64,000 nucleotides of DNA from Phlegmacium glaucopus (GCA_015039465.1 MU130497.1:399551-463550), one strand, 5' to 3'; positions 34,388-46,188 are shown, counted from the stretch's first letter. Translations and numbers: made by a program. Notes: generated by a model from the sequence alone, not told the origin.

Positions 34388-34740
34388 TGTTAGGGCAACT
34401 GTGGTACTTCAGTCAGACTAGCAGGGGATCCAAAGTTAATAATATTATAAGTAAACATGTTACATCAACTCACCTAGCAGGGGATCCAAAGAGGAAAGGA
34501 TAAGGATCCCTGCTAGGATGGTGGGGTATTTAAGTACTAATATGGACATAACGGAGATATGTAAATAAATAAAGAAATGGTATGATAATAAAGATAATAA
34601 AAATGGTGTCATGTAAAGATAAAATAAAATAATAAAATAAGAAGTTGAATTGGGTTCGGGAGTTGGGCTGATTGAGATTTGGGAGTTGGTTCAGGTCCGG
34701 GGAGTCGGTAGTTCAGTCGAAAATCAGGTGTCCCCTAACA
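34388..34740 (-). mobile_element. solo LTR T2 with 5-bp target duplication
   Basis: Starts TGTTAGGGCAACTGTGG and ends GGTGTCCCCTAACA. Flanked by ATCAT (34,383-34,387 and 34,741-34,745). Inverted relative to T1; contains GGATCCAAAGAGGAAAGGA. Confidence 0.93.
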
Positions 34741-34879
34741 ATCATCACCATCAACACATGCAATCATGGAAGTTACCAGCAAGTCTTGCGTTACCTTTGA
34801 AAGCCGCATCTGCTTATAAGAACAAGCCCTAGGTTAAAGGGGACTTGTAAAGTCAGGGTAGAGGGTTAAAAAAAGTATT

Positions 34880-35122
34880 TTGGATGAGAATTGAGGAATG
34901 ACAACAAGGGAATTACTCTTTAGTGTGAAAGGGGTTCTATTACTTATGGGAACTGAGTCACCTTTCAGAACATACCCAACTGCTTTTTGTCCTCGATGTT
35001 AAAAATAGAAAGGGAAGAAACTGTTAAGACTGATGATTCCATTTGGCTTCCGAACACAAAGACAGCGCATTCAAAGCTATCCCAACGGCCGAAATATTGA
35101 GAGATATTCGTGCTGGGGGCAT
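34880..35122 (+). repeat. relic of NLR upstream flank, left part
   Basis: Matches parts of about 8,925-9,170 (for example ATGACAACAAGGGAATTA and AGAAAGGGAAGAAA). It continues into a segment also found at about 5,170-5,239. Shorter and more decayed than either duplication copy. Confidence 0.65.
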
Positions 35123-35535
35123 CGTTAGGGCAACTGTGATGCTGACTTAGTCAAGCTAGCAGGGGATCCAAAGTTAATAATATTTCAAAGGGATATCTAC
35201 AAGTGACTCACCTAGCAGGGGATCCAAAGAGGAAAGGATGGGGATCCCTGCTAGGCTGTGGGGTATTTAAGTACTAATATGGACATAACAGAGATATAAA
35301 ATGAATAAAGGAATGATACAATAATAATTAATTAATTAATTAAGAAGTGGTGTGATGTGAAAAATAAAAATAAAAGACGGAGTGAACCGGAGGATCGGAG
35401 TCAGATCAGAGTTACGGAGTTCTGGAGTAAACCGGTGACGGAAGCGGAGTTGGACGGAAGGTCGGAGGTCGTCGGAAAGGTGGGATGTATGATTCTGCGG
35501 TTGAGGTTTGGGTTGAAATTGGGTGTCCCCTAATA
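35123..35535 (-). mobile_element. solo LTR T3 with 5-bp duplication and mutated ends
   Basis: Starts CGTTAGGGCAACTGTG and ends TGTCCCCTAATA, so both terminal dinucleotides have changed from TG...CA. Flanked by GGCAT (35,118-35,122 and 35,536-35,540). The uninserted site GTGCTGGGGGCATGAG exists at about 6,547-6,562. Confidence 0.88.
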
Positions 35536-35905
35536 GGCATGAGATCGGTACAAGTGATATTTAAGCAAATATATGACAAATATATGATCATTAGAAATTA
35601 ATAGAATATGTTTATATATCTGGAAAATATATGCCTGTGAAGGGGGGGTGTATGTCCATGTGGTTGATACAAGTACACATGCAAAAAGATATGAAAGGGA
35701 AGATTGAGGGGGAAAAAGCGATAGAGCAAGCAAGCGAAGCGGGGTAGATGAACAACACAAATCATAATAACGCAAGAGCATGCAAACTCTCCTCTCGTAA
35801 AAATATCACATCATCGCTGTTGGAGCCACTGTATTTGGTTTCGCTGTGATTGTCTCATACAAGATGGGTTTGCCATCATCCGCATCCTAGCTGCTGGCTA
35901 GGCCC
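35536..35905 (+). repeat. relic of NLR upstream flank, right part
   Basis: Collinear with about 6,549-6,855 and then 8,505-8,558, ending GCTAGGCCCATCAGC where the 8.5-kb copy enters the duplicated block. It therefore marks the same border without an NLR gene behind it. Confidence 0.7.
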
Positions 35906-36306
35906 ATCAGCAAAAGAGCATACCACTGGGAGAGCTAGCAGAAGCATTTATAGTCCTTCCAGCTCTCCAGAGCTTGTGATAGAACTACAAGACTATGTCC
36001 AATTATAGCAAGTATTCTAGAATCATAGAGCCACTAGAGCAGGCATAGAAAGCTAGATTCAAACAAATTTACTATATCTTGTGAACTGTTCATTTTCTAG
36101 TCACAGCAGTAGTACACTCATATAATTGCACATAAAACATTGTAATATAGTATTTAAAATCAATTAATACTAAATCATGAATCAATGATAACCAGGCTAT
36201 TTTACGACAGAAGTTCAAACCATTTGTCCATTTGAGGTGATCCATCTGAAGAAGTTCTCGTCAATATTGCCAATACTAAAAGCCAGTCAGAATAGATAGA
36301 CACATA
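35906..36306. other. no gene recognised
   Basis: AT-rich stretch between the NLR-flank relic and the minus-strand gene below; it probably includes that gene's 3' untranslated region. Confidence 0.5.
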
Positions 36307-39235
36307 CTAAATCTCAACTAGTGCATGAGGATCTCCAGCTCCTACCTCCTCCTCTTCCTCATCCACTTTGGAGAAGTTGACCTTAGCAACGGCTGCAGTG
36401 AGGATGGCGTTCCTTTTTTCTGCATTGAGACGTTTGGCAGCAGCAACCCAGCCACGTGTGACCACACCCCAGACAGAGTCGGTGTAGCCATCATACTCGT
36501 TGACTTTGTGTTTCCTTCCATGGGTTTCATCGGAGCTGCCGGCCGTTGCTGACTTGCTAGGCACATTACCATTGAGCTTGATTTGTCCTGATTTGACAAG
36601 CCGGAGTCCACGTTCAATCTGATAAAAACCAAATAGATGTCAAGAATTGCAAGGAGTGTATAATCAAAACTCACCACAGCTACCGCAACAGCAAGACCAC
36701 CAATAGGATATCCATATCCTTCGTCATTGAGATGAGCATTTCTGATGGTCATTTTGAGGTGTGCAGCAAAGGCCAATAATATGAGAGGGCTCCAAAAGGC
36801 TTCTTTGTCTTCCTGTTGACAATACATGAGAAAGTACAGAGTCTAGAAAAAGAATACTCACATCGTCATCTGGGTGTGCATAGATGAACCTGTAGTTCTC
36901 GAGGTACTTAGAAATTTCTGATGCATCGGCTTGCTCAATGCCTTCATCATTAAATACATCAACAATGATTCAAATACCCTCTTTGCCCATAGTGCTGCAC
37001 CAGTTGAGGAGTGCGTCGCCAGCCTAAATGTGAGTCAGTAATCATATCAACATTCTTATCATATGTTATTGCTGACACATACAACCTGAATGATAGCTGC
37101 TTGCCCTTCACCACCGTCAACAACTGCAGTTGCCAGCGTTGGAAACATTTGAGCCCATAATCCTTCCACCACATTATCCAACCAGCACTTGTTCCAAATG
37201 GATCTTCATATGTTGCTGCCCACTTGATGAGACTGGGTTTGAAAACTCGTTGCCAGCGCTGGCTATAGGCAGTGCCTCCAGATCCACGTCGAAAAGGGAG
37301 CAATGTGACAGTATATTTTTCTTTTTTGATGCAGCCACGACCAGTAGTGCATACCAATGTCACAGGTGCCACTTCCATCTTGACTTTCACAGACGTCTTG
37401 AAATACAGTGAGTCATGGTTAATATTGAGCAGTCCATACTCTGACCTGACATTTAGCATGAACTCCAACTTCCGTAACTTTCTTTGTATCCCTCCCCACC
37501 TTAACAAGCTCAAGTGGCTCGTCATTATCAAACTCTCCACCTGCGTATTCAAGAGGATCGCCATCATCGTCATGATGGGTTATCGCTTGTGCCTGACAAG
37601 CTAGAGAGAATTAACCATTACTTGTAAGTAAATTCACTTGATAGTAATACTATGTGGCTTACCAGCAACTGTATTAGCATGATCTTTTCCAAGCTTTTGC
37701 TTCCATCTGGGCAAAAGTCCTGATAGATCACCATGTTTAGCACGCTTATCAATAATTTCACTGCAAATAACTGCTAACATCAGAGTGACTCTGTATAAAG
37801 GTACAAACTTATGCAGGCTGTTTTGTTGATAGTTCCTTACACTTCAGTTTTGGTGGCAGCATGTCTGTCCCATGGACAGGAGCTGCATTTCGAATTTCAT
37901 TGATTGCTTTTCGAAAGTCACCCTGCTGGGTTTTCTGCCATATATGAGCAATAAATCATTCAAAAAAAAAGGAAAAGAAGTTAAATTGCAAACCTTTGCA
38001 GCTTTTTGTTCTTGATATGATCAATCTGAGTGCAATGTGAGTCAAACTCATCTGAGTCATCAACGTCTGACTCGGACTTGTGGCTCATTATATAATCAGC
38101 GTCTTGCTCTTGATCACCATTGGATTTGAGTTCATCCAAAAATCCTCCAAGACCAAGACCAGCATCACTCATGCTAGACTCTGTGTCGACAACAGAATCT
38201 TTAGGTATGTTGACTATACCATCTGACATCTCATCATGCTCATCACAATCAGGAGCCAGCAATGTGTTGTTGGTATGATCTGTAAAGTTATCAACATGTT
38301 TCTTTCCCAGGTTTAATGCTACAACAATCTTCGGATGAACTGTAAAGTCATCAACAACTAGTGTTTGGAAGTCCAGTTGCAGGACTGGAAAAAGACTGCA
38401 AAAAGACCAGACCAGACTGCAAAAGACCGGACCAGCAGTCCGGTTTTTTGGTTTTTGAGAATCAAAGACTGGTAAAAGACCAGTCTTCGGTCCTAGGACC
38501 GGTCTGAACCGGTAGTTTTGTAGCCCTTATTTTTCCCTTTCGAACGAGATAAAGACCGTATTTATTGGTCAAATATTCACTGAGAAAAAAATAAAACAGT
38601 AAAAATGTACACAAAATAGTAGGAAACCAATAATATCACCATAAAATTGTCAATTCCCAACGGAATTTAACGTTCTTGAGCTTATTCTAAAGGTATAGAT
38701 CACATCTACATATTTTTCTGATGTTATATATGAAAATATGACCGGTATTTGTCAAAAGTCCGGCCCTGGACAGTCTTGGACCAGGACTGGTCCAGGACTG
38801 CAAAAAACCGATGTGGACCGGTCCTAATCGGTCCAGTCCGGTCTTTTGACCTTCTAGAAGCTAAGTGGACCGGTTGCGGTCCCGGTCCTGTCCAAAAATA
38901 CCAAAAAACCGGACTGGACCGGACTTCCAAACACTATCAACAACACCTTTCTTTCCAAGGTTGGATGCAACAATCTTCGGATGAACCCCCTGTCCAAAGT
39001 ATACCACATTATGTGAGTGAAAAAAAAAAATCAGAATTTTGGCTAATGCAGTCACTGATTGCAGATCAGGACATGTCACAATCTTCTGATAAGCTTCATC
39101 TTCCTTGCGAAGTCGATCTTCATAGTTTGCTACACATGTCTTTTTCTCAGCATTCGTAATTGCCATTAACTCAGAGGCTTGGGCAGCAGCTGTAGCCGCT
39201 TCTGCCTTATCTTGTTTAACCTTGGCAGGTGTTCA
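36307..39235 (-). pseudogene. uncharacterised Agaricomycete repeat-family protein, interrupted
   Basis: Minus-strand exons in order: ANYEDRLRKEDEAYQKIV, PDLQS, a duplicated VHPKIV(A/V)..NLGKK motif, an acidic stretch (MSDAGLGLGGFLDEL, SDVDDSDEFDS) and INEIRNAAPVHG. Next come LEYAGGEFDNDEP, KYTVTLLPF, KPSLIKWAATYEDPFGTS, YRFIYAHPDDD and FWSPLILLAFAAHLKM. The last are GYGYPIGGLAVAVAVV and VWGVVTRGWVAAAKRLN, with a stop at 36,307-36,309. I recognise this order from an abundant uncharacterised protein family of mushroom genomes whose function is unknown to me. GT-AG introns separate most blocks. Disruptions are MITE S4 inside the first half and a TGA at 36,970-36,972 between GKEGI and IIVD. S4 splits a frame that is continuous once it and one target copy are removed. 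The 5' end near 39,235 is not a clear start. Confidence 0.6.
38359..38936 (+). mobile_element. hAT-like MITE S4
   Basis: Starts TAGTGTTTGGAAGTCC and ends GGACTTCCAAACACTA. Perfect 8-bp duplication TCAACAAC (38,351-38,358 and 38,937-38,944). Nearly identical to S5 in inverted orientation; a shared 68-codon frame is unchanged between them, which indicates recent activity. Confidence 0.93.
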
Positions 39236-39356
39236 ACGTGTGGTATTATCAAGGAGGGTGTTGGTCAGTTTTTGGTTAGTGACTGCATTGCATTTTGGTC
39301 AAGTGGCCATTGGGAAGAGAGGAGAATGATAAGAAATGAAGATGAGCAAGTTTTTT

Positions 39357-40170
39357 TTTTGTTTGGCTCGTTGCTAAGTTGATGACTGACTCTTCATTCT
39401 CTGTATATTTTAGAATTGTTACATTCCGTCATATGTTACTCCGGTCCAGCTCCATCAGAGCTGTCTCCGGTAGTCCGTACTCCGTACAGTGCCTTCCCTT
39501 ATATCCCGAACTACTCTTCCTATGTTCAACTCCAAGACCTTTTCCGTCTCATTCCGGCTCCTCCATCTAAACTCCAAACCCGTTACCACTTCTTTGCCAC
39601 TACCACTATTCTTTGTCATCATCCTTCCCACCATCAGTCAGCATACCTGCCATGGATTATTCACCCAAGAATGCAGGACCTTTCCGGGAGCAGAACGCAG
39701 CACTTATATTTATATTTTATATTTCGGTTGCTATTCTATTTATTATTTAAGTACTCAAAACTTGTATGTTTTCCTCAGTTCGAATATCAACTTTGTTTCC
39801 TCCTCTTGTTCATCCTCTAAGTCACTGAGGTCTTCCGTCTTATTCCTTTCTCTTCCGGTTCCAAAATCAGGACACTATAGGAGCTGGGCGGCACAGCACA
39901 CACGCTGAGGCCAATGTCCTTTCCGCTTACTTGTTCCGGTTCTGTTCCGTCCATTCCGGAGTAACTCTGACATGACTTCCTTGTTTTAAACTTAACAAGA
40001 ATGCAAATTTCTCCATGAAGCAATAGGCTGTTTGTGTCGGCAGGCCTCTTCAAATTTTTTGTTTGGCTCGTTGCTAAGTTGATGACTGACTCTTCATTCT
40101 CTGTATATTTTAGAACACACATTTCTCCATGAAGCAATAAGCCATTTATGTCAGGCCTCTTCAAATTTTG
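39357..40170 (-). repeat. tandem duplication of about 115 bp, split by LTR P3
   Basis: The unit GTTTGGCTCGTTGCTAAG ... TTAGAA ... CTCCATGAAGCAATA ... AGGCCTCTTCAAA occurs twice. The first copy is interrupted by P3, with its left half at 39,357-39,416 and right half at 39,998-40,057. The second is intact at 40,058-40,170. On the minus strand both read NLKRP then SLLLHGE or GLLLHGE, a repeated peptide of unknown origin. Confidence 0.8.
39417..39997 (+). mobile_element. solo LTR P3 with 5-bp target duplication
   Basis: Starts TGTTACATTCCGTC and ends TTTTAAACTTAACA. Flanked by AGAAT (39,412-39,416 and 39,998-40,002). Opposite orientation to P1 and P2. Confidence 0.94.
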
Positions 40171-42489
40171 TTGCACATTCTATGCTGGATGCTCCCAGCG
40201 ATTTCGGAGTCAAGCAGGCCGTACAAATCATGTCTGAACTTTCCACATGAACCACAATATTGTCCAATCTAACACAAACCCCAATCTGCCAAACAATGGG
40301 CCACCTCTCCCAGAAGACAATCAATTATTATTTTACACCAATGAAATTCAAGACTTAGACTTTCAAGAACCATGTGGGGATTCTCAAAGCCAATCAGCAT
40401 CACCAATACCAGACTCGGATACGCCTGTTTAAGTTGATAGGTCCTCGCCACTTAAACCAACCAGGAACTATCACCCACATTTGACTGGTACGTTTCTAGA
40501 TCCTTGAGCTTTCTGCTCAAATTCCACTGGCTTGAGATTGGTTGAATTTATTATCTTACTAGGTCTTCCTTGTGATGCACAAGGCAGATATCTACTTCCT
40601 GGGGATCCACCAGAGCGCAAAACGGCTAATACTTGGGATTGGGACCCATTCAATGATGAAGTCCAGTTTTGGATGGGTGATTTCTTGTATCGGAAGACTG
40701 AGATGTCTGCAGGAAACATTGATGAACTAATGGATATTTGGGCATCTTCCAGAGCAGAAGATGACAAATCAAGCCCTTTCACCTCACACAAACACATGTA
40801 TGCAATGATCAATGTGATTCCCCATGGCGATGCTCCTTGGTCATCCTTTACAGCCTCTTTTGTTGGCGACATCCAAATCAACACACCAGCTGGCAAACTG
40901 CTGACTACAAGGTCTGGTATCGTGATCCAAGCACAGTCATCAAGAATATGCTCGCCAACCCCAACTTTCACCCAGATTTTGACTATGTGCCCTTTGTGGA
41001 ACTCAATGATGCTGGCGAGCGCCAGTGGAATGAATTTATGTCAGGAAATTTTTGCTGGAGACATGCTGTAAGTCTACAATCCTATGTATCAATTCCTAGC
41101 TGCAACAAAATTATAGGATAGTATTTATCAAGCCGACAAAGACACTGAAGGGGCGATGTACTGCCCTGTTATTTTGGGAGCCAATAAGAATATCACCTGC
41201 TTTACTTATCAATCAGAAATGTTCACAACACCATTCACCGTGCTCATCGTAATGCTGTTGTACCAATAGCATTTCTCGCAGTACCAAAAAGTATGTTACT
41301 AAACAACGATTCAATTGTTCAAAACGTTAATGACCATTTGAAGGTGAACGAAAACATGATAATGATGCTTCATTTCGCAAATTCAAGTGCCAACTATACC
41401 ACTCATCTTTTTCAACCATATTGAAGTCCCTTTTACCAGGAATGACAACCCCGGTGATCCTCTGCTGCCCTGATGGTCACTATAGACGAGTCATTTATGA
41501 CCTGGCCACGTTCATTGCTGATTACCCCGAGCAGGTGTATTTGGCAGGTACAGTTTAAGGGTGGTGTCCAAGGTCATTGATTAGCTCTTTTATCTTATAT
41601 TCAACTGAGATACCCCTTTTAGGTGTACTGCCTTACCCGATGACCTTGATGGAGAATGTGGGCGAAGAACTCGGGAATTCATGGAGGACTTATTAGATAC
41701 ATTGGACTCAAAAACTTTGTGGGATGAATATGGGATTGATAGTGATGTTCGGGTGTGTCAAGGATTATTTATATTTGCTGTCAAATGAGTCTAACGTGAC
41801 ACTTGTAGCCTTTTACCTATGACTTTCCCCAAGCTGACATTCACGGAATCCTCACCCCGGACCTGCTCCATCAGCTTATCAAAGGCACATTTAAAGACCA
41901 CCTCGTAACCTGGGTCAGTGACTACCTCACTCTTGAACATGGTGAAGCTCGTGCAGATTTGATATTAGATGACATTGATCGAAGGTAAGCTATCCTGCTC
42001 TGGCTCTTTCTGCAAATTCAGAATTTAATAAAGTACAGAATTGCAGCCATGCCACTCTTTCCTCATTTACGATGTTTTCCTCATGGTTGTCAGTTCAAAC
42101 AATGGATGGGTGATGACTCAAAAGCTTTGATGAAAGTGCGTATACAATCTCATGTCACCCATCTCATGTTACTTATTGTTATGAAAGGTGTATGTCTCGG
42201 CAATCTGTGGACATGTGCCTGACAAGATCACCATGGCTATTTTGGCTTTTGTGGATGCCTGCTACCTCACTCATCGCTCAGATATCAGTGAATCAACACT
42301 GAAGACATTCAACAATGCACTCGCCAAATTTTATACTTATCATGAGATATTCAAAAGAACAGGTGTTCAGCCAAATGGTTTCTCCCTTCCTCATCAACAC
42401 TCCCTCTCACACTACCATCATCTCATCCAGGAGTTGGCGCTCCGAATGGCGTATGCTCTTCAATCACAGAGTCTCGCCATATCACGGTA

Positions 42490-44540
42490 TAAATTGTTGT
42501 GAGTGTTGTATATAAACACCAACCAGAGAGCAGTGGACCAGTCTTTAGGTCAAGAGACTCCCTGTTATTCGTTTAGGGAAGGCTTAGCCTTAGACTTGTA
42601 ACACACAGAGGTAGGGGGAAAGAATAGAGATGAGAAGGATGAGGATGAAGATCTTAGAAGGTAACTGAGGTATAGGACGAGGATGAGGATGAATCAGAAA
42701 GAGTCTTCAGTAAGACTATAGCAGTAGACAATTGGTTGACAGTAAGGGACTGAAAAAGCAAACTCAGATGGATTAAGGAGGAGGATGAGGATGGATAAGA
42801 AAGAGTCTTCAGCAAGACTATAGCAATTGACAGTAGAGGACAGTAACAGATAGAAGGTTGAAAAAGCGAACTTGAGGGAGGAATTCACTGGAATTCCACT
42901 GAGAGGATGACTGTGGGGAGTAAGAATGAATTGGGAGAAACTACCTATCCTGGTACAAAAGAGCAGTATTTATACCCTAAGGATGAGGCTATGTAGAACA
43001 ATAAAAAAGAAAGAAATACACGCTGTCAAAGGAAGAATGATGAAGAGAGGACAGCTGTGAGAAGAAAAGAACAATGGAAAAGAAAAAGGAACAATAAAAG
43101 AATCTGTAAAGTGTCAAAGTGCGAGAGAAAAGAAGAGAAGGCAGTGTACACAGTCCAATAGAAAAAATATATCGACTCCATAGGCGTGTGGTCATGTCAA
43201 ATATGTGAAAGGTCCTGAGTCAACTAGTGTTTGGAAGTCCGGTCCAGTCCGGTTTTTTGGTATTTTTGGACAGGACCGGGACCGCAACCAGTCCACTTAG
43301 CTTCTAGAAGGTCAAAAGACCGGACTGGACCGATTAGGACCGGTCCACATCGGTTTTTTGCAGTCCTGGACCAGTCCTGGTCCAAGACTGTCCAGGGCCG
43401 GACTTTTGACAAATACCGGTCATATTTTCATATATAACATCAGAAAAATATGTAGATGTGATCTATACCTTTAGAATAAGCTCAAGAACGTTAAATTCCG
43501 TTGGGAATTGACAATTCTATGGTGATATTATTGGTTTCCTACTATTTTGTGTACATTTTTACTGTTTTATTTTTTTCTCAGTGAATATTTGACCAATAAA
43601 TACGGTCTTTATCTCGTTCGAAAGGGAAAAATGAGGGCTACAAAACTACCGGTTTAAACCGGTCCTAGGATTGAAGACCGGTCTTTCGAGACTGGTCTTT
43701 TACCAGTCTTTGATTCTCAAAAACCAAAAAACCGGACTGCTGGTCCGGTCTTTTGCAGTCTGGTCTGGTCTTTTTGCAGTCTTTTTCCAGTCCCGCAACT
43801 GGACTTCCAAACACTAGAGTCAACACTTGAAAGGCGCAGCCTTGTTCCCAAGAAAATACTACTTGCCCATGATCCCATGTCGCGCAGCCTTGATAACACT
43901 TGACACACTGCGAGAATAATCCTCTGCTGCTGATTCATCTGCAATTCCTGCTTAGTCGTGATCCTCCTGGACTTCCTAAATTGTCATAAAGAGGGTGGGA
44001 AGGCTTCAGGTACCACGTGAATGATGGTTTTGGCAGTGAATGATAAGATAAGAGGTAGATAATTGAGGATAGGGGACTGAGTGAGATCCAGGAGTGAGGG
44101 ATGGCAAGATAGATAGCTGAGGGGAAGACTTGTGGGTCCATAGCCACAACAACAATGACAAAGCCTTTTACATAATGGGAGATGTAGTTGATGCATCCAT
44201 AAAGGGGCCGTTCTTAAAATGATGGGCCAAAGATATGATCAAACGCGAGCCGATGACCGATGCAAATAGTAGATTGATCACTTTGTTGAATCGCTAGCCA
44301 AGGAACAAATGGATGGTAGATATTTAGGAGCATGTCAATAGTGTAAATGATTGAGAGCATAGTGGAAGACATTGAGGATATGATGAGCGATGAGGATGAT
44401 AATGTTGAATGAATGATTTTGTTGACCAGGAACGCGATTCAGGGCTGCTTCCAAAATAGGTAAGTGAATTCAAAGTCCGCTTATTTTCATGATGGCAACT
44501 TTTAAGCTTTGTTCTCACACTACCAATCAGTATTGGTGCA
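42490..44540. mobile_element. unidentified insertion within the transposase
   Basis: Separates the SRHI and KPW segments of the transposase, which are adjacent in the family. It begins near TATAAATTGTTGTGAG with a TATA-like GTATATAAAC. It contains two near-identical GAGGATGAGGATGA(A/T) to AAGACTATAGCA units (42,670-42,730 and 42,780-42,830) and MITE S5. Ends and target duplication could not be fixed. Confidence 0.5.
43225..43816 (-). mobile_element. hAT-like MITE S5
   Basis: Starts TAGTGTTTGGAAGTCC and ends GGACTTCCAAACACTA. Perfect 8-bp duplication GAGTCAAC (43,217-43,224 and 43,817-43,824). Inverted near-identical copy of S4, 4.3 kb away. Confidence 0.94.
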
Positions 44541-44967
44541 TGATAATGGCTGTCAAGAAGCCCTGGCAATGTTCCAATTGTTATGAAGCATTGGGTCAAA
44601 TGCTTCTCACAAATCAACGCCTTGACAAGCTCATGGCAGCCGCTGTTGATCTTGTCAATCGAGGCATGTTGCTGCCGGCCTCCCTTCATCCTCAAGAAGC
44701 CTTGAATATTGCCACTCGTCAATCAGATAAGCGAGAAGCAGGTAATGATCCAGATGGTAATGAGTCTAATGACAAATCAGCAGTGGACCTGCCTAGGGTG
44801 GAAATGGTGCAGGGTAATGTTGTGTTGGCTCGAACTCGTAGTGCGTATGGCATTCATTAATTCATTGATTTTAATTGAATTGATGAATATTTCATAGTTT
44901 GTAATTATCCACGAGACCTCGCTGGCCTTGCCTTTCATATTAACCAGCCTCACCTTCCTGAATTAAC

Positions 44968-46188
44968 TAGGGATGCCGAAGTTCAGTCCGGTTCAGTTCG
45001 GGACCCATTTTCTCAGAACCAGAACCAGAACCACTTAGGAAAACTAGAACCAGAACCAGAACCAGAACCAGTTTGAACCATAAGAACCAGTTAAAAATAG
45101 ACTTTTGTTAGGATATCACCAATTAGACAAGAATTTTTCATTTTAAGTTTTATTTTCTAAAATTACACCTTATTTATAAATATATCCTAAAAGTTGAGGC
45201 CAGAAGTTTGTAGTATTGGTGTTATAACCATGACATCACTAATAGCAAACATGAAAAGAAAAAATACTATTGTTAGGTAACACTCAGTTTTCCATCCAAT
45301 CAGTCCAACTCCTGACTTTCAGTCTTTCACATGAACACCCAGACCCAATGAGCTTCATACCCAAGCCCAAACCTAATTCCAAAACTGTAAATTCCACCTC
45401 ACCAACAAACTTAGTTCCCCTCTCATTTCTACTCTTCATTTTCATTTGGCCCCAACTTTCACCCGAGTACCTGAACATGACCAGTTCAGCCCAAACTCTA
45501 AATCATTTTTTATAAAAGGTCTAAATTGGTTACCTCTTATTCCAGATAAATCAGTGCAAGGTAAAACTAATAATATTAATAATGAAATACAAACTTGTCA
45601 TTTTTCATTTATTCTGGTATTGTACCACTTATCATTTTATTATTTTCACATGACACTATTTGATTATTTATTTTCCATAACTCCATTATCGTTATATTAG
45701 TATTTAAATCCCCCCTCACTTTAGCAGGGATCCTTATCCTTTCCTCTTTGGATCCTCTGCTAGGTGACAACTATAAATTGTATTCTTGCAATATGAGTAT
45801 ATTAATAACATGGTAAACCTGAAGTTATAAAGTCAATGAGACATGTTATTGATTATGTACTATGCCAGACCAAAGAATGATGTACTTCTGATTGGAAATA
45901 TATAGTGTTGGTGACTTGAATAAATATTTTCATTATAGATACAGGTAGTGGGTCATTTAACATGCAAATAAGTAGATATCTTACTTAAGTATTTGCCTTG
46001 GGATAAAGTGGTTCAGAACCAGTTTGAACCGGTTCAGAACTGGTTCTCAGATTTCTGGCCAATCCAGAACCAGAACCAGAACCAGATGGCTGGGGGTGAA
46101 CCAGAACCAGAACCGAACCAGAACCGCGGTTCGGTTCAGCTGGTTCTGGTTCTCTGGACCGGTTCAGAACTGAACTTCGGCATCCCTA
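44968..46188 (+). mobile_element. hAT-like MITE H3 (GGTTCT family)
   Basis: Starts TAGGGATGCCGAAG and ends CTTCGGCATCCCTA. Perfect 8-bp duplication GAATTAAC (44,960-44,967 and 46,189-46,196). Removing it joins LPELT to RHFLFKQLNP in the Plavaka relic. Same orientation as H1. It contains an LTR fragment (45,271-45,767). Confidence 0.94.
45271..45767 (+). mobile_element. LTR fragment of the T family inside H3
   Basis: Begins TGTTAGGTAACAC after ATACTAT. It includes the diagnostic TCCTTTCCTCTTTGGATCC and stops at CTGCTAGGTGA, missing the last part present in T1. The H3 bases expected here (the CCATTTTGCCAACTAG region of H1) are gone, so the right end was lost by deletion. Confidence 0.75.

Noticed and set aside
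38724..43437. Identical 68-codon frame at two places as a conserved gene
   Set aside because: It lies wholly within MITEs S4 and S5; the identity reflects recent element copies, and the frame is composed of GGACCGG-type words.
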